Below, piece by piece: positions 55,850 through 64,000 of a stretch of 64,000 bases of DNA. The stretch covers positions 124,001 to 188,000 of the forward strand of contig NZ_JAUXYL010000040.1 in NCBI RefSeq assembly GCF_030694375.1. The letters run 5' to 3'. Made by a program: the position numbers and the translations under genes. The first letter of the stretch is position 1; every line of letters starts with the position of its first letter. The notes under the pieces were generated by a model. The model did not search any database, had not been told where the DNA came from, and worked only from the letters and a program-made list of their open reading frames with translations. This stretch comes from Algoriphagus sp. (GTDB taxonomy: Bacteria; Bacteroidota; Bacteroidia; Cytophagales; Cyclobacteriaceae).

Positions 55850-56848
55850 ATGAAAAGGAACAGGTTAGTTTTATTATCTGGTATTATAATGCTTATAAAT
55901 GCATGTGATCCAGTTCTTCAGGAGGATGCAAATCATCTGAACGAAGAATTGACAATAGGGGGAAATGATCTGAATGCAAGGAAAGGATACGATCTGAAAA
56001 TCAACCAAAAAATGTTTCAGATCTACGGTCTTACTGAGCTTGCCTACGATGATTTGGGTAGTGAGGAGGCAATTCAGGAAGCCAAGCTTTTTGTCAGAAA
56101 ACAGGGAAGAGAAGAATTTATCGAAGAAATGATCAGAAAATCCGTCAAAAAGTATGATAACATTATCTTAAAACGCGGAGTGTTTTTAAGTCCGGAAGCC
56201 AGGAGAAATCATGCAAGAATGGCTGAAGGGGAGCATGAGATTGAATATGATATTCTTGCTGGATTTGATGCCGCTGCTTTTGATGTATTCATCAAAATTC
56301 CGGATATACCCGGTGAGTCTGGGGATAAAAAATACGAGTTGGTAAAGACTTTTCGGGGACCGGGAAATTCCGGAAACTGCATTTTTCCGCTCTGCGGTGG
56401 TTGGTCCGTGAATAAACCTCAAGTGATGGATATTAGTGATTTCATAGGGACCTTAATTCCAAGGTATGGCCTAGATCCCGTGACATTGGGTGAAGCAGTC
56501 AATCAACTGGAGATCAATTCAGGTATTGATCCCGTGGCGATCGGATTGCTTTTGCCTGCTGTTCAAAAATTTAGAGATGAAACTGCGGGAAGTTCACGAA
56601 AAGCCGAGGATTTTGCTTTGAAATTATTGCAAACTCTTGATCTGGAAGATCCGGAAAATTGGATTGATTTTCTCCAGGCAGGAGGAATTGGAGCTTTGGA
56701 TAAATTTATTTTCAGGGCCTTTGATATTGGTGAGGATTTGGACTGGGCGGTAATTCAGCTTAATCGAGCCAAGTATGAAATGGAAATGTTCTACCTATGG
56801 GAGACCTTTTGGGAAGAAAACCAAGCCGATCCTACTACTGGCAGATGA
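55850..56848 (+). CDS. Uncharacterised lipoprotein
   Basis: 332 residues. Lipobox LINAC (Cys19) followed by Asp-Pro. The mature part is acidic, helical and soluble. It has a central pair of nearby cysteines (NSGNCIFPLCGGW), with no known active-site motif. The C-terminus is rich in helices and aromatics. It is divergent from the two-sensor operon (345 bp) and might be controlled by it, which is inferred from position only. I do not recognise the family. Confidence 0.75.
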   Translation: MKRNRLVLLSGIIMLINACDPVLQEDANHLNEELTIGGNDLNARKGYDLKINQKMFQIYGLTELAYDDLGSEEAIQEAKLFVRKQGREEFIEEMIRKSVKKYDNIILKRGVFLSPEARRNHARMAEGEHEIEYDILAGFDAAAFDVFIKIPDIPGESGDKKYELVKTFRGPGNSGNCIFPLCGGWSVNKPQVMDISDFIGTLIPRYGLDPVTLGEAVNQLEINSGIDPVAIGLLLPAVQKFRDETAGSSRKAEDFALKLLQTLDLEDPENWIDFLQAGGIGALDKFIFRAFDIGEDLDWAVIQLNRAKYEMEMFYLWETFWEENQADPTTGR

Positions 56849-56857
56849 AGCCAAGAA

Positions 56858-56896
56858 AGACTAAAAAAGCTCTGAAAATCAGAGCTTTTTTAGTCT
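56858..56896. terminator. Bidirectional terminator overlapping the pxpC stop codon
   Basis: Perfect 18-bp inverted repeat (56858-56875 with 56879-56896) with a 3-nt loop. The core AAAAAAGCTCTGA / TCAGAGCTTTTTT gives T-runs both ways. The pxpC stop codon (56879-56881) is inside the right arm. Confidence 0.85.
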
Positions 56897-57748
56897 AAAT
56901 TTAATCCTGTCACCAGCTCTTTTTTGAGCTAAAATCCATTGACTTTCCTCATCCAATTGAAGAATACGCGGATAGCCTCCTGTGACTTGTGCATCTTTCA
57001 GAAGGATTATTAATTTTCCTCCTGAGGTGAGCTGAACTGTTCCCGGGAATACTGGATTAGTAGGGAGTTCGGGCAGATCATTTTCCAAAAGCTCCAAAAG
57101 CTGCGCACCCATACGGTTAGATTGTTGAGAAATGCGAAAGGTTTGGCCTATGAGTTTTTCCCGGAGGTTTTCTTTGAGCAGGTGGAAATCAGGACCTGGA
57201 TAGGCAAATACTTCTTCTTCCCTGTACCATTCTGTGGGCCATTTGGCCTTGGCATTGAAGACAGGAGAAGCCTCAGAATCCATAAAATATTGGATTTTGG
57301 TTCCTTTATGTAAAATAGAATCTTCTGTCAATCCCTTGTATTGGCTCCTCGAACCCAGGATTTTTGGCGATTTGAATCCGTATTTAATTCCAATATAAAC
57401 TATTGAGCCACTCAGAAAAGCCCCTATTTCCAGTAGATCCTTGGATTGTATTGCTATCAGATTTGATTTTTCAATTAGTTGATCATTCAGTCTGACAATT
57501 GCTTCTGCTCCTGCGATAGCTATGCAGGTTGGAGAATCAAATTGAATCTGAAAACCGGGCTGAGAAACTTCAAGAACAGCGTCATTCACTTCATTTTGAA
57601 GAATATGATTAATCCAGGCAAATGACTTCATATCCAGTGCACCGGATAGCGGGATACCGAAATTTGCCTGACCTCTGCGTCCCAAATCTTGGATAGATGA
57701 ACCCGGACCTGTCTTCAAGACTGTTGCTATGGCCATTTCTTTGCTCAT
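56879..57748 (-). CDS. pxpC: 5-oxoprolinase subunit PxpC (biotin-dependent carboxyltransferase-like)
   Basis: 289 residues. PxpC/KipA signatures: LKTGPGSSIQDLGRRGQANF, GIPLSGALDMKSFAWIN, then RLGSRSQYKGL-type text (ILGSRSQYKG) and QQSNRMGAQLLE. It forms the 5-oxoprolinase complex with PxpA and PxpB, opening 5-oxoproline to glutamate with ATP. It overlaps pxpB by 4 bp. Its last codons pair in the terminator. Confidence 0.95.
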   Translation of the reverse strand: MSKEMAIATVLKTGPGSSIQDLGRRGQANFGIPLSGALDMKSFAWINHILQNEVNDAVLEVSQPGFQIQFDSPTCIAIAGAEAIVRLNDQLIEKSNLIAIQSKDLLEIGAFLSGSIVYIGIKYGFKSPKILGSRSQYKGLTEDSILHKGTKIQYFMDSEASPVFNAKAKWPTEWYREEEVFAYPGPDFHLLKENLREKLIGQTFRISQQSNRMGAQLLELLENDLPELPTNPVFPGTVQLTSGGKLIILLKDAQVTGGYPRILQLDEESQWILAQKRAGDRIKFRLKKL

Positions 57749-58440
57749 CTTTTTCTTGGGTATGGAGGTGAGGCCAGCATTTTTTCCATATGGTCTGAAT
57801 CGATGGGTTCAAATTTTAATTGATCCCCCGGGGATGCCCATACTGGAGGGCTCTTTTTGACATCAAATAATTCAACCGGAGTTTGTCCGATGATGTGCCA
57901 TCCCCCGGGACTTGCCTGCGGATAAATCCCGGTTTGCCTTCCGCCGATAGCCACAGAACCAGGTTCTACTAATCGGTCCGGAACAGATTTTCGAGGTGTA
58001 TGAAGTTGCTCTGGTAGTCCATTCAAGTATGGAAATCCTGGTAAAAATCCGAAAAAATGTAGCCTGTAAACGGCAGAAGAATGGAGTTCAATGAGTTCAT
58101 TCACTCTGATTCGATGCGATACCGCCAAGGATCCAAGATCCGGTCCATAATCAAATCCATAACAAACCGGAATTTCCCAAATTTGAGACGAAAGGGTTTT
58201 GGGTTTGATTTTGAATTTTTGAAACTGCTTCTGAAAAGTAGATTGAGCTTCGGAGGTTCTCCAAATAATACTGACTGCCGTAAATCCCTGTCGAGCCTCC
58301 AATACATGCTCTTTCCATTCTTTTTCCAAGAACTCCATCCATCCCAATTGCTTGGAAAGCAAGAAATCATCCGGTTTTACATCCCATTTAAGTTCTCCTG
58401 CAGTAGGACTGATGACAATATAATGAGCGGTTAATTCCAA
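57745..58440 (-). CDS. pxpB: 5-oxoprolinase subunit PxpB (KipI-like)
   Basis: 231 residues. The carboxyltransferase subunit A fold is visible with IPVCYGFDYGPDLGSLAVSH, LHFFGFLPGFPYLNGLPEQ, and RKSVPDRLVEPGSVAIGGRQ. I used TTG at 58440 because no in-frame ATG lies near; it overlaps the pxpA stop by 10 bp. The short overlap and family length support this start. It partners PxpC in the ATP-dependent step. Confidence 0.93.
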   Translation of the reverse strand: MELTAHYIVISPTAGELKWDVKPDDFLLSKQLGWMEFLEKEWKEHVLEARQGFTAVSIIWRTSEAQSTFQKQFQKFKIKPKTLSSQIWEIPVCYGFDYGPDLGSLAVSHRIRVNELIELHSSAVYRLHFFGFLPGFPYLNGLPEQLHTPRKSVPDRLVEPGSVAIGGRQTGIYPQASPGGWHIIGQTPVELFDVKKSPPVWASPGDQLKFEPIDSDHMEKMLASPPYPRKR

Positions 58441-59153
58441 AATTGTTCGCGGATAAAAGGTAAAAATCCCATAATTCCCGGATTATCTCCGTGAAAGCAG
58501 ATGGTGTCGGCTTGAACAGGAAGTAATTTACCGGTATAAGTCCGGATTTTTGAATCCTTGAAAAAGGAGATTAGGTGTTGAAATACCTGATTCTGCTGAG
58601 TAAGAAGGGAATTATTCAGTGAGCGATTGACCAGTTTGAAATTATCCTGATAAGCTCGATCTCCGAAAATTTCTCTTTTGACGGGTAAGTTTTTTTTTAT
58701 GGCCATCTTTTCGATTTCTGAATATGGAGGAACAAAAAGGGGTGTTTTTGGAAATTCCTGAATTAAAAAATTAATCAAAACCTTCGCCAAGGCCTTATTT
58801 TGAGCAGCATCATTGTATAAAGCACCGTGAAATTTGATATGATCGAGCTCAATATTTTCTTCTTTGGCAACCTCCTGGAATAATGTAATCTGATTTCGAA
58901 GACTTTCGATGAGTTCTTCAGGATAAATTGACATTGACTTTCTGCCAAAGTTTTCTTGATCTGGGTAGGAGGGATGAGCACCTGCTTTTTTTCCAAATTT
59001 CTTTACCAATTTCAATGTTGCTCTGATTGATTCACGATTTCCGAAATGTCCTCCGCAAGCAATACTTGCCAGATCGATCAGCGGAATAATAGCAGCTTCA
59101 TTTGGTATTCCCTCTCCAAGGTCACAGTTGATGGTGTAATAGGGTTGGGGCAT
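58431..59153 (-). CDS. pxpA: 5-oxoprolinase subunit PxpA (LamB/YcsF family)
   Basis: 240 residues. LamB/YcsF motifs: INCDLGEGIPNEAAIIPLID, ASIACGGHFGNRESI, KKAGAHPSYPDQENFGR, then EIFGDRAYQ and CFHGDNPG. It is the hydrolytic partner of PxpBC. The three genes are a complete, overlapping operon for 5-oxoproline (pyroglutamate) disposal in the order A, B, C. Confidence 0.95.
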   Translation of the reverse strand: MPQPYYTINCDLGEGIPNEAAIIPLIDLASIACGGHFGNRESIRATLKLVKKFGKKAGAHPSYPDQENFGRKSMSIYPEELIESLRNQITLFQEVAKEENIELDHIKFHGALYNDAAQNKALAKVLINFLIQEFPKTPLFVPPYSEIEKMAIKKNLPVKREIFGDRAYQDNFKLVNRSLNNSLLTQQNQVFQHLISFFKDSKIRTYTGKLLPVQADTICFHGDNPGIMGFLPFIREQFWN

Positions 59154-59196
59154 GAGTTCGGAAAAGGTGAAAGCGTTTGACTTTTAATTTTAGGAT

Positions 59197-59490
59197 TTAT
59201 GGCCTTGGTAGAATTTCCACCCAAGTTCCTCGCTGGGGATCTACCACAACTTTGACCGGCCCCAGTGCCGAGTCATTAGTTTGAAAAATAACCAAATAGT
59301 AGCCATCGACCCAAGCTGCTACCTCGGCATCTTTCCAATCCCCAACCACGGTAGCTTTGACATCCGAAGGCAAGGCATTATATGCAATCTCTCGATATAC
59401 ATCAAGTGGGTCTTCATCACCTTCCAATTTGCAAGAAAATGAAATTGAAAAGAGAACGACTAGTAGTAGAATGGCGGATAGATTTTTCAT
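59197..59490 (-). CDS. Hypothetical small lipoprotein
   Basis: 97 residues. Signal peptide MKNLSAILLLVVLFSISFS with lipobox SFSC (Cys20). The mature part is short and acidic (LEGDEDPLDVY), then strand-like (VDGYYLVIFQTNDSALGPVK). No known family comes to mind. It lies 43 bp beyond the pxpA start and may have its own promoter; a 7-bp hairpin GCAGCTT-G-AAGCTGC (59516-59530) is just upstream. Confidence 0.7.
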   Translation of the reverse strand: MKNLSAILLLVVLFSISFSCKLEGDEDPLDVYREIAYNALPSDVKATVVGDWKDAEVAAWVDGYYLVIFQTNDSALGPVKVVVDPQRGTWVEILPRP

Positions 59491-59660
59491 GTTTTAACTG
59501 ATTTAATAAAAGGACGCAGCTTGAAGCTGCATGTTACTTATTGCCTCCAATTATTTGCAAACTTTGTTAGTAAGGACATCGAATTTAACTCATTTTGGTT
59601 ATTCGTCAATTCAAAAACCCAATTTGTCAATTGGTAGGAATAAGTCCATTTTGGTGTACA

Positions 59661-59668
59661 TAGCTTTG
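59661..59668 (+). promoter_or_regulatory. Promoter -7 element for the serine hydrolase gene
   Basis: TAGCTTTG, a perfect TAnnTTTG match 22 bp before the ATG at 59691. No TTTG at the normal spacing is evident. Confidence 0.4.
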
Positions 59669-59690
59669 ATCGTACTTAACTTAAAAAGCT

Positions 59691-60863
59691 ATGAAAATCA
59701 ATTGTTTGAAGTCGGCCTTCTTGCTGTTTATATCGCTGTCTGTATTGCTTTCAGGATGTGAACTTGCTCCATTTGTTCCACAACCAAACGGTTTGGATAA
59801 AATTAATTCTAATGAAAAAAAATTCGATATTGATAAGTTTGAAGCAAACTTAGTTGAAGGATTGGGAAATCAGTGGGTGGGATATTCTTATGTAATTAAC
59901 CAAAATGGACGCATGGTCCATTCGGGAGTTTTCGGGAGTTGGAAAGTAGGCAGGAGTGTTGCGCCAGCCGACTTAAATTCCTCACTTTATCTGGCTAGCG
60001 TCGGCAAGACGATTACGGCTGTGTCTGTAATCATTGCAATGAGAGAGTTTGGTTCAGGGCTTAATTCTATGCTCAATTTCCCAATTGGGCCATACCTTCC
60101 TGTTCAATTAAATGCCAGTCCACAAGTCAACAGCCTTCGCTTTAGGGATTTGTTAACGCACCGTTCGGGTTTTGCCCAGAACATGAATTTGAGTTTTGCC
60201 AATATGAAAGTCTTGGCTGGTTCTAACACTGTAGCATCAAATAGTCCCTATGTATATTCAAATGTAAATTTTTCACTTTTGAAATACGCGGTATTCAGAC
60301 TTGCGGGACAAAATCTTAACGGGATTCTAGATGAAACTGAACAGGAAAATAAAGTAAACTCTTTTTTTATGAGTTACCTCAAAACCAGAATTTTTGATCC
60401 AGCAGGAATCACAAGTCAGTCAACAGTGAGTGATGATGTCTTGTATTACCTCATGGGAGACGGTGCAGGTGTAGCGGGATGGTCCTTTGGAGACTTGAGA
60501 GCTCGGTTAGGAAGTGGAGGAATTTATATGAACACCATGGATTTAGCCAGATTTCAGGCCTTTTTAAACAATTCAGAAACGCTCCTGACTACCCAAGAAC
60601 GAGCAGCAATGTATGTCAATTATCTAGGCTGGGCCGATGTAAATCCACAAACTAACCCAATTGTAGGCTCACAAGGTACCTATTATAGCAAGCAGGGGAG
60701 TTTTCAAAATAATACCGGACAAGGGGTCCGAACAATCATTATAACTTACCCCAAAAATAAAGTTGAGGCTGTATTCATGGCTAATACCCGGGGTGGGAAT
60801 CTGGACAACACGAATGGACTTAATCTCGTGTTCAGAAATGCCTACGACAATGCTTGGGATTAA
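59691..60863 (+). CDS. Serine hydrolase, beta-lactamase class C/penicillin-binding protein-like, lipoprotein
   Basis: 390 residues. Lipobox LSGC (Cys23). Serine-hydrolase motifs: SxxK is S103-V-G-K106 in LYLASVGKTITAV, Tyr-x-Asn is Y189-S-N191 in SPYVYSNVNFS, and HRSGFAQN near 158 is typical. The third motif (KTG/HxG) is not clear: SQGTYYSKQG is the nearest. It may be an esterase, D-peptidase or a lactamase-like enzyme; activity against beta-lactams should not be assumed. Single gene. Confidence 0.87.
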   Translation: MKINCLKSAFLLFISLSVLLSGCELAPFVPQPNGLDKINSNEKKFDIDKFEANLVEGLGNQWVGYSYVINQNGRMVHSGVFGSWKVGRSVAPADLNSSLYLASVGKTITAVSVIIAMREFGSGLNSMLNFPIGPYLPVQLNASPQVNSLRFRDLLTHRSGFAQNMNLSFANMKVLAGSNTVASNSPYVYSNVNFSLLKYAVFRLAGQNLNGILDETEQENKVNSFFMSYLKTRIFDPAGITSQSTVSDDVLYYLMGDGAGVAGWSFGDLRARLGSGGIYMNTMDLARFQAFLNNSETLLTTQERAAMYVNYLGWADVNPQTNPIVGSQGTYYSKQGSFQNNTGQGVRTIIITYPKNKVEAVFMANTRGGNLDNTNGLNLVFRNAYDNAWD

Positions 60864-60880
60864 AAATTAGGTAATTATAA

Positions 60881-60919
60881 TAGTCCATCAAGCGCTGACT
60901 GTCAGTGCTTGATGGATTA
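60881..60919. terminator. Hairpin terminator between the serine hydrolase and YdeI-like genes
   Basis: 15-bp arms TCCATCAAGCGCTGA / TCAGTGCTTGATGGA (60884-60898, 60902-60916) with one wobble pair and a 3-nt loop. A/T-rich flanks continue the stem. The stop of the convergent gene (60917-60919) is next to the right arm. T-runs are poor. Confidence 0.65.
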
Positions 60920-61423
60920 TAAATTATTATAATACTTGATCAAAGTATTCAGCTGTTTGAAGTCCAGATTCCCTTTAGCAAGTTTTAAGTGATGTATAAT
61001 GGCTAAAGATTTTTTCATTCTGGATTCCGGATTCTTCACTTTAGTCACAAGGAATATGAGACTTCTTTGTTTGCCTGGAGTAAGCTTTCGGAAGTAGTCA
61101 TTGCCTTCTTCTTCTTGATCCAAAAGTACTTGTAACTCTTCCGGAACATCGTGACCAAATTCGCTAAGATCCCGCTCAATTCTGACAGGGATTGAATGAT
61201 ACTCGTCCAATTCAAGTTTTTTGCGCAATTCCTGATTAACCAGAACATACCAATATTCCTTTGATTTTAGCAAAGCCATGTGATAAGGACCATTATTTTT
61301 GATCCAAATGAGAACTCGTCTATGGCTGACGTCCATCATTTGATCGGCAATTCCAATTGGTACAGGAATGTGAAAATGCCAATGATTAAAATCGAATTTA
61401 CCCATCTTACCAATGAACTCCAT
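60917..61423 (-). CDS. YdeI/OmdA-family protein with DUF1905-like N-terminal domain
   Basis: 168 residues from ATG 61423 (MEFIGKMGKFDFNHWHFHIP). N-terminal part (1-90) is a DUF1905-like beta-barrel domain (GPYHMALLKSKEYWYVLVNQ). The second half (about 95-165) is the OmdA helix region: VPEELQVLLDQEEEGNDYFR, then KLTPGKQRSLIFLVTKVKNP and the basic helices. Such proteins are linked to bacteriocin or metal protection by family name only. No neighbour adds to this. Confidence 0.85.
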   Translation of the reverse strand: MEFIGKMGKFDFNHWHFHIPVPIGIADQMMDVSHRRVLIWIKNNGPYHMALLKSKEYWYVLVNQELRKKLELDEYHSIPVRIERDLSEFGHDVPEELQVLLDQEEEGNDYFRKLTPGKQRSLIFLVTKVKNPESRMKKSLAIIHHLKLAKGNLDFKQLNTLIKYYNNL

Positions 61424-61874
61424 AGCCAATTAAATATCAATCAGTTAAAATAATTTTGAGAAGGAACAGTGCTTTTTGGGAATTTACATCAATCATTTCT
61501 TGGGTATTTGTCTTCTTTGTTATAATCTACCCACTTTGGGGTAAAGTGGCAACATGTTTCAACGATTGCTATTTTTTCAATAGCCCAAAATGGAATAGAA
61601 ACGGCTAAGAGCCCCCTTCAAAAGCATTTTTTCCGGTTTTGTGTTTTACAGGCATGAGCTTTGAACTTGAGTCATGGATAAAGTACTTGGAAAAAAAGTT
61701 TAATCGTTTTTATCTTGAAATTTTCGAGAAAAATAAAACCTAAAACATTTGGATCCGTGGACTCAATGAGAGTAATAGATTATGTTTTGAGTCTTTTTAC
61801 GTAATGAAGCAGGACTTTAAATTTATTTTCTATCAGATCTCAAATAAATTATTTAACCACAAAATACCACTACG
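61424..61874. other. 451-bp region without a convincing gene
   Basis: A 29-codon ORF (61654-61743, MSFELESWIKYLEKKF...) is open but has no supporting feature. The remainder is A/T-rich with T- and A-runs, and should hold the promoters of both flanking genes. Confidence 0.5.
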
Positions 61875-62117
61875 ATGAAAAAATCAAATGTTTCAATGTC
61901 TCTATGGATAGCAGGTTTAGTTTCTGGAGTTGTCGCAGGATACTACCTCTACCAAAACAGAGAAAAATTAGGCCCACAAAAAGATAAAATTGTGAAGCTA
62001 TTGGGCGATTTGCAGAAAGCAAGTGAGCAAATTGGCAAAAAATTAAAAGAAGCTGGTATTGATGGCCTGGAAAAAGGCAAAAAAGTATTGGACAAGTCTA
62101 CTGCAGAGTTTAATTAA
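61875..62117 (+). CDS. YtxH-like small membrane/stress protein
   Basis: 80 residues. One membrane helix (about 9-27: LWIAGLVSGVVAGYYLYQNR), then a Lys-rich amphipathic helix (KIVKLLGDLQKASEQIGKKL), as in YtxH-like/general stress proteins. Usually induced on stress or in stationary phase; role unclear. It is followed by a terminator, so it is separate from the aminotransferase gene. Confidence 0.8.
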   Translation: MKKSNVSMSLWIAGLVSGVVAGYYLYQNREKLGPQKDKIVKLLGDLQKASEQIGKKLKEAGIDGLEKGKKVLDKSTAEFN

Positions 62118-62140
62118 TTTTAAACTGAAGCATTCAAGTC

Positions 62141-62170
62141 AAAAGCTGTGGAGAAATCCGCAGCTTTTTT
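62141..62170 (+). terminator. Rho-independent terminator after the YtxH-like gene
   Basis: AAAAGCTGTGGA pairs with TCCGCAGCTTTT (one G-T wobble) around a GAAA loop, followed by TTCTTTTG. Confidence 0.8.
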
Positions 62171-62235
62171 CTTTTGTGGCAAATCCCAAAAAATTGTTTT
62201 CTTGTCAGTCTGATTCTTACAAGAATAATTTGGCT

Positions 62236-63390
62236 ATGTCACTTCGCTCCAAGCTTCCTCATATCGGTACTACAATTTTTACGGTGATGTCTCAAATGGC
62301 ATCAGAAGAAAGAGCAATCAACCTTTCTCAGGGTTTTCCGGGATTTGGTGCTGATCCAGTCTTATTGGATTTGGTCGGGAAATATACACGGGAAGGATTC
62401 AACCAATATGCTCCTATGGCTGGAATTCCAAGTCTACGGAAAATACTCTCCGAAAAAACGCAACTGACCCAAGGTTATTTCCCTGATCCTGATCGTGAAG
62501 TCACTATTGTTTCAGGGGCGACGGAGGCTATTTTTTCGGCGGTCTCTGCTATCGTCAGAGGAGGAGATGAGGTGATCATTCTCGAACCCGCCTACGACAG
62601 CTACGAACCTGCAATTCTTCTCAATGGAGGAATTCCAGTTTATGTCCCTTTAAATTCCACGGATTTCTCTGTGGATTGGGAGCAGGTGAAAAATGCTATT
62701 TCTTCTAAAACGAGGGCAATTTTAGTTAATTCACCTCATAATCCCAGCGGGTTTGTTTGGGCTGAAAATGATCTGAATACCTTGGCGAATTTGATTCGGG
62801 ATCGTGAAATTTATGTGGTAAGTGATGAGGTGTATGAGCACATTACTTTTGACGATAAGCGGCATTTTTCTTTGGGAGCCCATCCGGAGCTTAACCAAAA
62901 AACATTTGTATGCGGCTCATTTGGGAAGACTTTTCACGTCACCGGCTGGAAAATCGGTTATTGTATAGCACCTCCTACTCTTACCGAGGAGTTCCGGAAA
63001 ATCCACCAATATGTCACATTTAGTACAGTGACACCGATTCAATATGCCTTTGCTGAATACCTTGAAGTGCCCGATCGCTATTTGTCTATCCCCAGTTTTT
63101 ATCAAGGAAAACGGGATTTTTTTGCAAAGGGGCTAAAGGAAACTTTATTTGAAGTGATTCCGAGCCATGGAAGTTTTTTTCAGCTTGTATCTTATGGTCA
63201 TCTCTCCAAAATCTCTGACAGAGAGCTGGCAGAAAAAATGACAAGAAAACTCAAAGTAGCCTGTATTCCTGTATCAGTTTTTTACAGCGATAAAAAAGAC
63301 GATAAAATCATTCGATTTTGCTTTGCAAAAACTAATGAGGACTTGTCTAAGGGTATAGAAAGGTTACAAAACCTTCGCAGTATTTTATGA
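62236..63390 (+). CDS. PLP-dependent aminotransferase, methionine aminotransferase (YbdL) type
   Basis: 384 residues from ATG 62236. An earlier in-frame start would run through the preceding gene and terminator, so I reject it. Class I/II aminotransferase: INLSQGFPGFGADP, FNQYAPMAGIPSLRKIL, HNPSGFVW and SDEVYEHI match E. coli YbdL closely. The PLP lysine is Lys231 (GSFGKTFHVTGWKIGYCIA). YbdL uses Met, Phe and His. Overlaps the convergent kinase gene by 6 bp. Confidence 0.93.
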   Translation: MSLRSKLPHIGTTIFTVMSQMASEERAINLSQGFPGFGADPVLLDLVGKYTREGFNQYAPMAGIPSLRKILSEKTQLTQGYFPDPDREVTIVSGATEAIFSAVSAIVRGGDEVIILEPAYDSYEPAILLNGGIPVYVPLNSTDFSVDWEQVKNAISSKTRAILVNSPHNPSGFVWAENDLNTLANLIRDREIYVVSDEVYEHITFDDKRHFSLGAHPELNQKTFVCGSFGKTFHVTGWKIGYCIAPPTLTEEFRKIHQYVTFSTVTPIQYAFAEYLEVPDRYLSIPSFYQGKRDFFAKGLKETLFEVIPSHGSFFQLVSYGHLSKISDRELAEKMTRKLKVACIPVSVFYSDKKDDKIIRFCFAKTNEDLSKGIERLQNLRSIL

Positions 63391-64000
63391 AATTGGAGCG
63401 TCTTCTGAGAGATTTAGCCTGATTACGAAACAAGTACCTTTGCCAACCTCTGATTTCACCCGAATGGTACCCCCGTGACTGAAAATAATGTTTTGCGTAT
63501 TGGTTAGTCCCAATCCGGATCCCCCGATTTTATCCGTGAAAAAAGGCTCAAAAATCCGCTCCAGGTTTTCTTGGGCAATTCCAGCACCATTATCCAGTAT
63601 TTCCACCTGACATTGATGGCCTCTTAGAATAGTCTTAATGATAAGTTTCCCATTTTTATCCTCCATAGATTCAATTGCGTTTACTAAAATATTACTAAAA
63701 GCAATTTTTATTTTCTCAGCGTCAAGGGGTAGGAGACAGTCTTCATCCTTGTATTGTTTGATGACTTTAATTCCTTTCAATTCAATCCGGTTGACTTGAT
63801 CCAAAGCTTCATCCAAGAGGTCTTCGATAGAATGATTTTGAATGTTTAATTCTGAAAAACGGGTACTGTCCAAGAGTTGGGAAACCAAGTGATTGATTCG
63901 ATCACAATTTCTTCGGATAACCTCGATCAGGTCTCCACTTTCAGCCAATGTTTCTTTCGAAAGTTCTAATTGAAGTTGGTCAGCAGAAAGGACTATGGTG
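63385..64000 (-). CDS. Histidine kinase, C-terminal part (N-terminus beyond window)
   Basis: The minus-strand frame is open to the window edge. It begins within the HisKA dimerisation helices (LSADQLQLELSKETLAESGD, CDRINHLVSQLLDSTR). The phosphoacceptor His is not seen. The HATPase domain is complete: N-box SNILVNAIESM, G1 LDNGAGI, F-box PFFTDKIGGSGLGLTN with G2, and HGGTIRVKSEVGKGTCF. It is an active-type kinase of the NtrB-like class. Input domain and partner are not in the window. Confidence 0.92.
   Translation of the reverse strand, partial: TIVLSADQLQLELSKETLAESGDLIEVIRRNCDRINHLVSQLLDSTRFSELNIQNHSIEDLLDEALDQVNRIELKGIKVIKQYKDEDCLLPLDAEKIKIAFSNILVNAIESMEDKNGKLIIKTILRGHQCQVEILDNGAGIAQENLERIFEPFFTDKIGGSGLGLTNTQNIIFSHGGTIRVKSEVGKGTCFVIRLNLSEDAPIS

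Noticed and set aside
59691..60863. Beta-lactamase resistance gene
   Set aside because: The SxxK and YxN motifs are shared by many esterases and D-peptidases, and the third lactamase motif is unclear.
61654..61743. 29-codon ORF in the gap before the YtxH-like gene
   Set aside because: Too short to judge, no promoter or overlap with another gene that would support it.
62059..62235. Upstream in-frame extension of the aminotransferase
   Set aside because: It overlaps the YtxH-like gene and reads through a rho-independent terminator (62141-62170). The conserved protein begins at 62236.

Overview
The window looks like a chromosomal segment of an aerobic member of the Bacteroidota, most likely Cytophagales/Cyclobacteriaceae (Algoriphagus-like). 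The grounds are Bacteroidota-type promoters (TTTG about 20 bp upstream of TAnnTTTG), few Shine-Dalgarno sequences, many lipoproteins and QA-cleaved signal peptides, LytTR/7TMR-DISM signalling, DUF4301, Mpl and a BetR-like regulator. The genus is an inference. I see no rRNA, tRNA, CRISPR array, prophage or intact insertion sequence. Most of the window is core or lifestyle genes in short operons.

Layout. 1-1353: multi-PAS sensor cut by the window edge. 1613-8050: TetR-controlled RND efflux operon (tetR, TolC, adaptor, pump, then an acyl-carrier-protein-like protein without the phosphopantetheine serine). 8064-12386: three-gene set resembling a synthase-dependent exopolysaccharide system (TPR/beta-barrel outer membrane protein, cellulose-synthase-like GT2, membrane-anchored GH26-like hydrolase). 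12655-14411: NSS-family transporter with an overlapping 34-residue membrane peptide, probably its small subunit. 14465-18427: small unknown proteins, a GH32 fructanase lipoprotein, RmlA and a stand-alone receiver protein. 18612-23593: CorA, a kinase-fold protein, DUF3817, a hotdog thioesterase, Pcm and riboflavin synthase. 23660-30984: a lipase gene with an in-frame stop, a formylglycine-generating-enzyme lipoprotein, a BetR-like regulator, a histidine-box hydroxylase, ferritin, an M28 peptidase and DinB. 31286-41667: PhzF, K+ channel, S10 peptidase, K+/H+ antiporter, GluQ, M48 peptidase, DEDDh exonuclease and Mpl. 41804-51631: membrane protein, DnaB, oxidoreductase, EtfBA, DUF151 nuclease, nucleoside transporter and DUF4301. 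51742-55504: LytS/LytTR-type signalling operon with two sensor proteins, one with a degraded ATPase domain. 55850-64000: unknown lipoprotein, PxpABC 5-oxoprolinase, serine hydrolase, YdeI-like protein, YtxH-like protein, methionine-type aminotransferase and the end of a second histidine kinase.

The best candidates for something new are the exopolysaccharide-like operon, the serine-less ACP-like protein in the efflux operon, the palindromic operator repeated at tetR and tolC, the NSS small subunit, the kinase-fold protein beside corA, the GAF sensor with a degraded kinase domain, and a 552-bp gap that has a promoter, a palindrome and a terminator-like hairpin but no gene. No single system in the window is clearly unprecedented. 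These assignments come from reading motifs, not from database searches.
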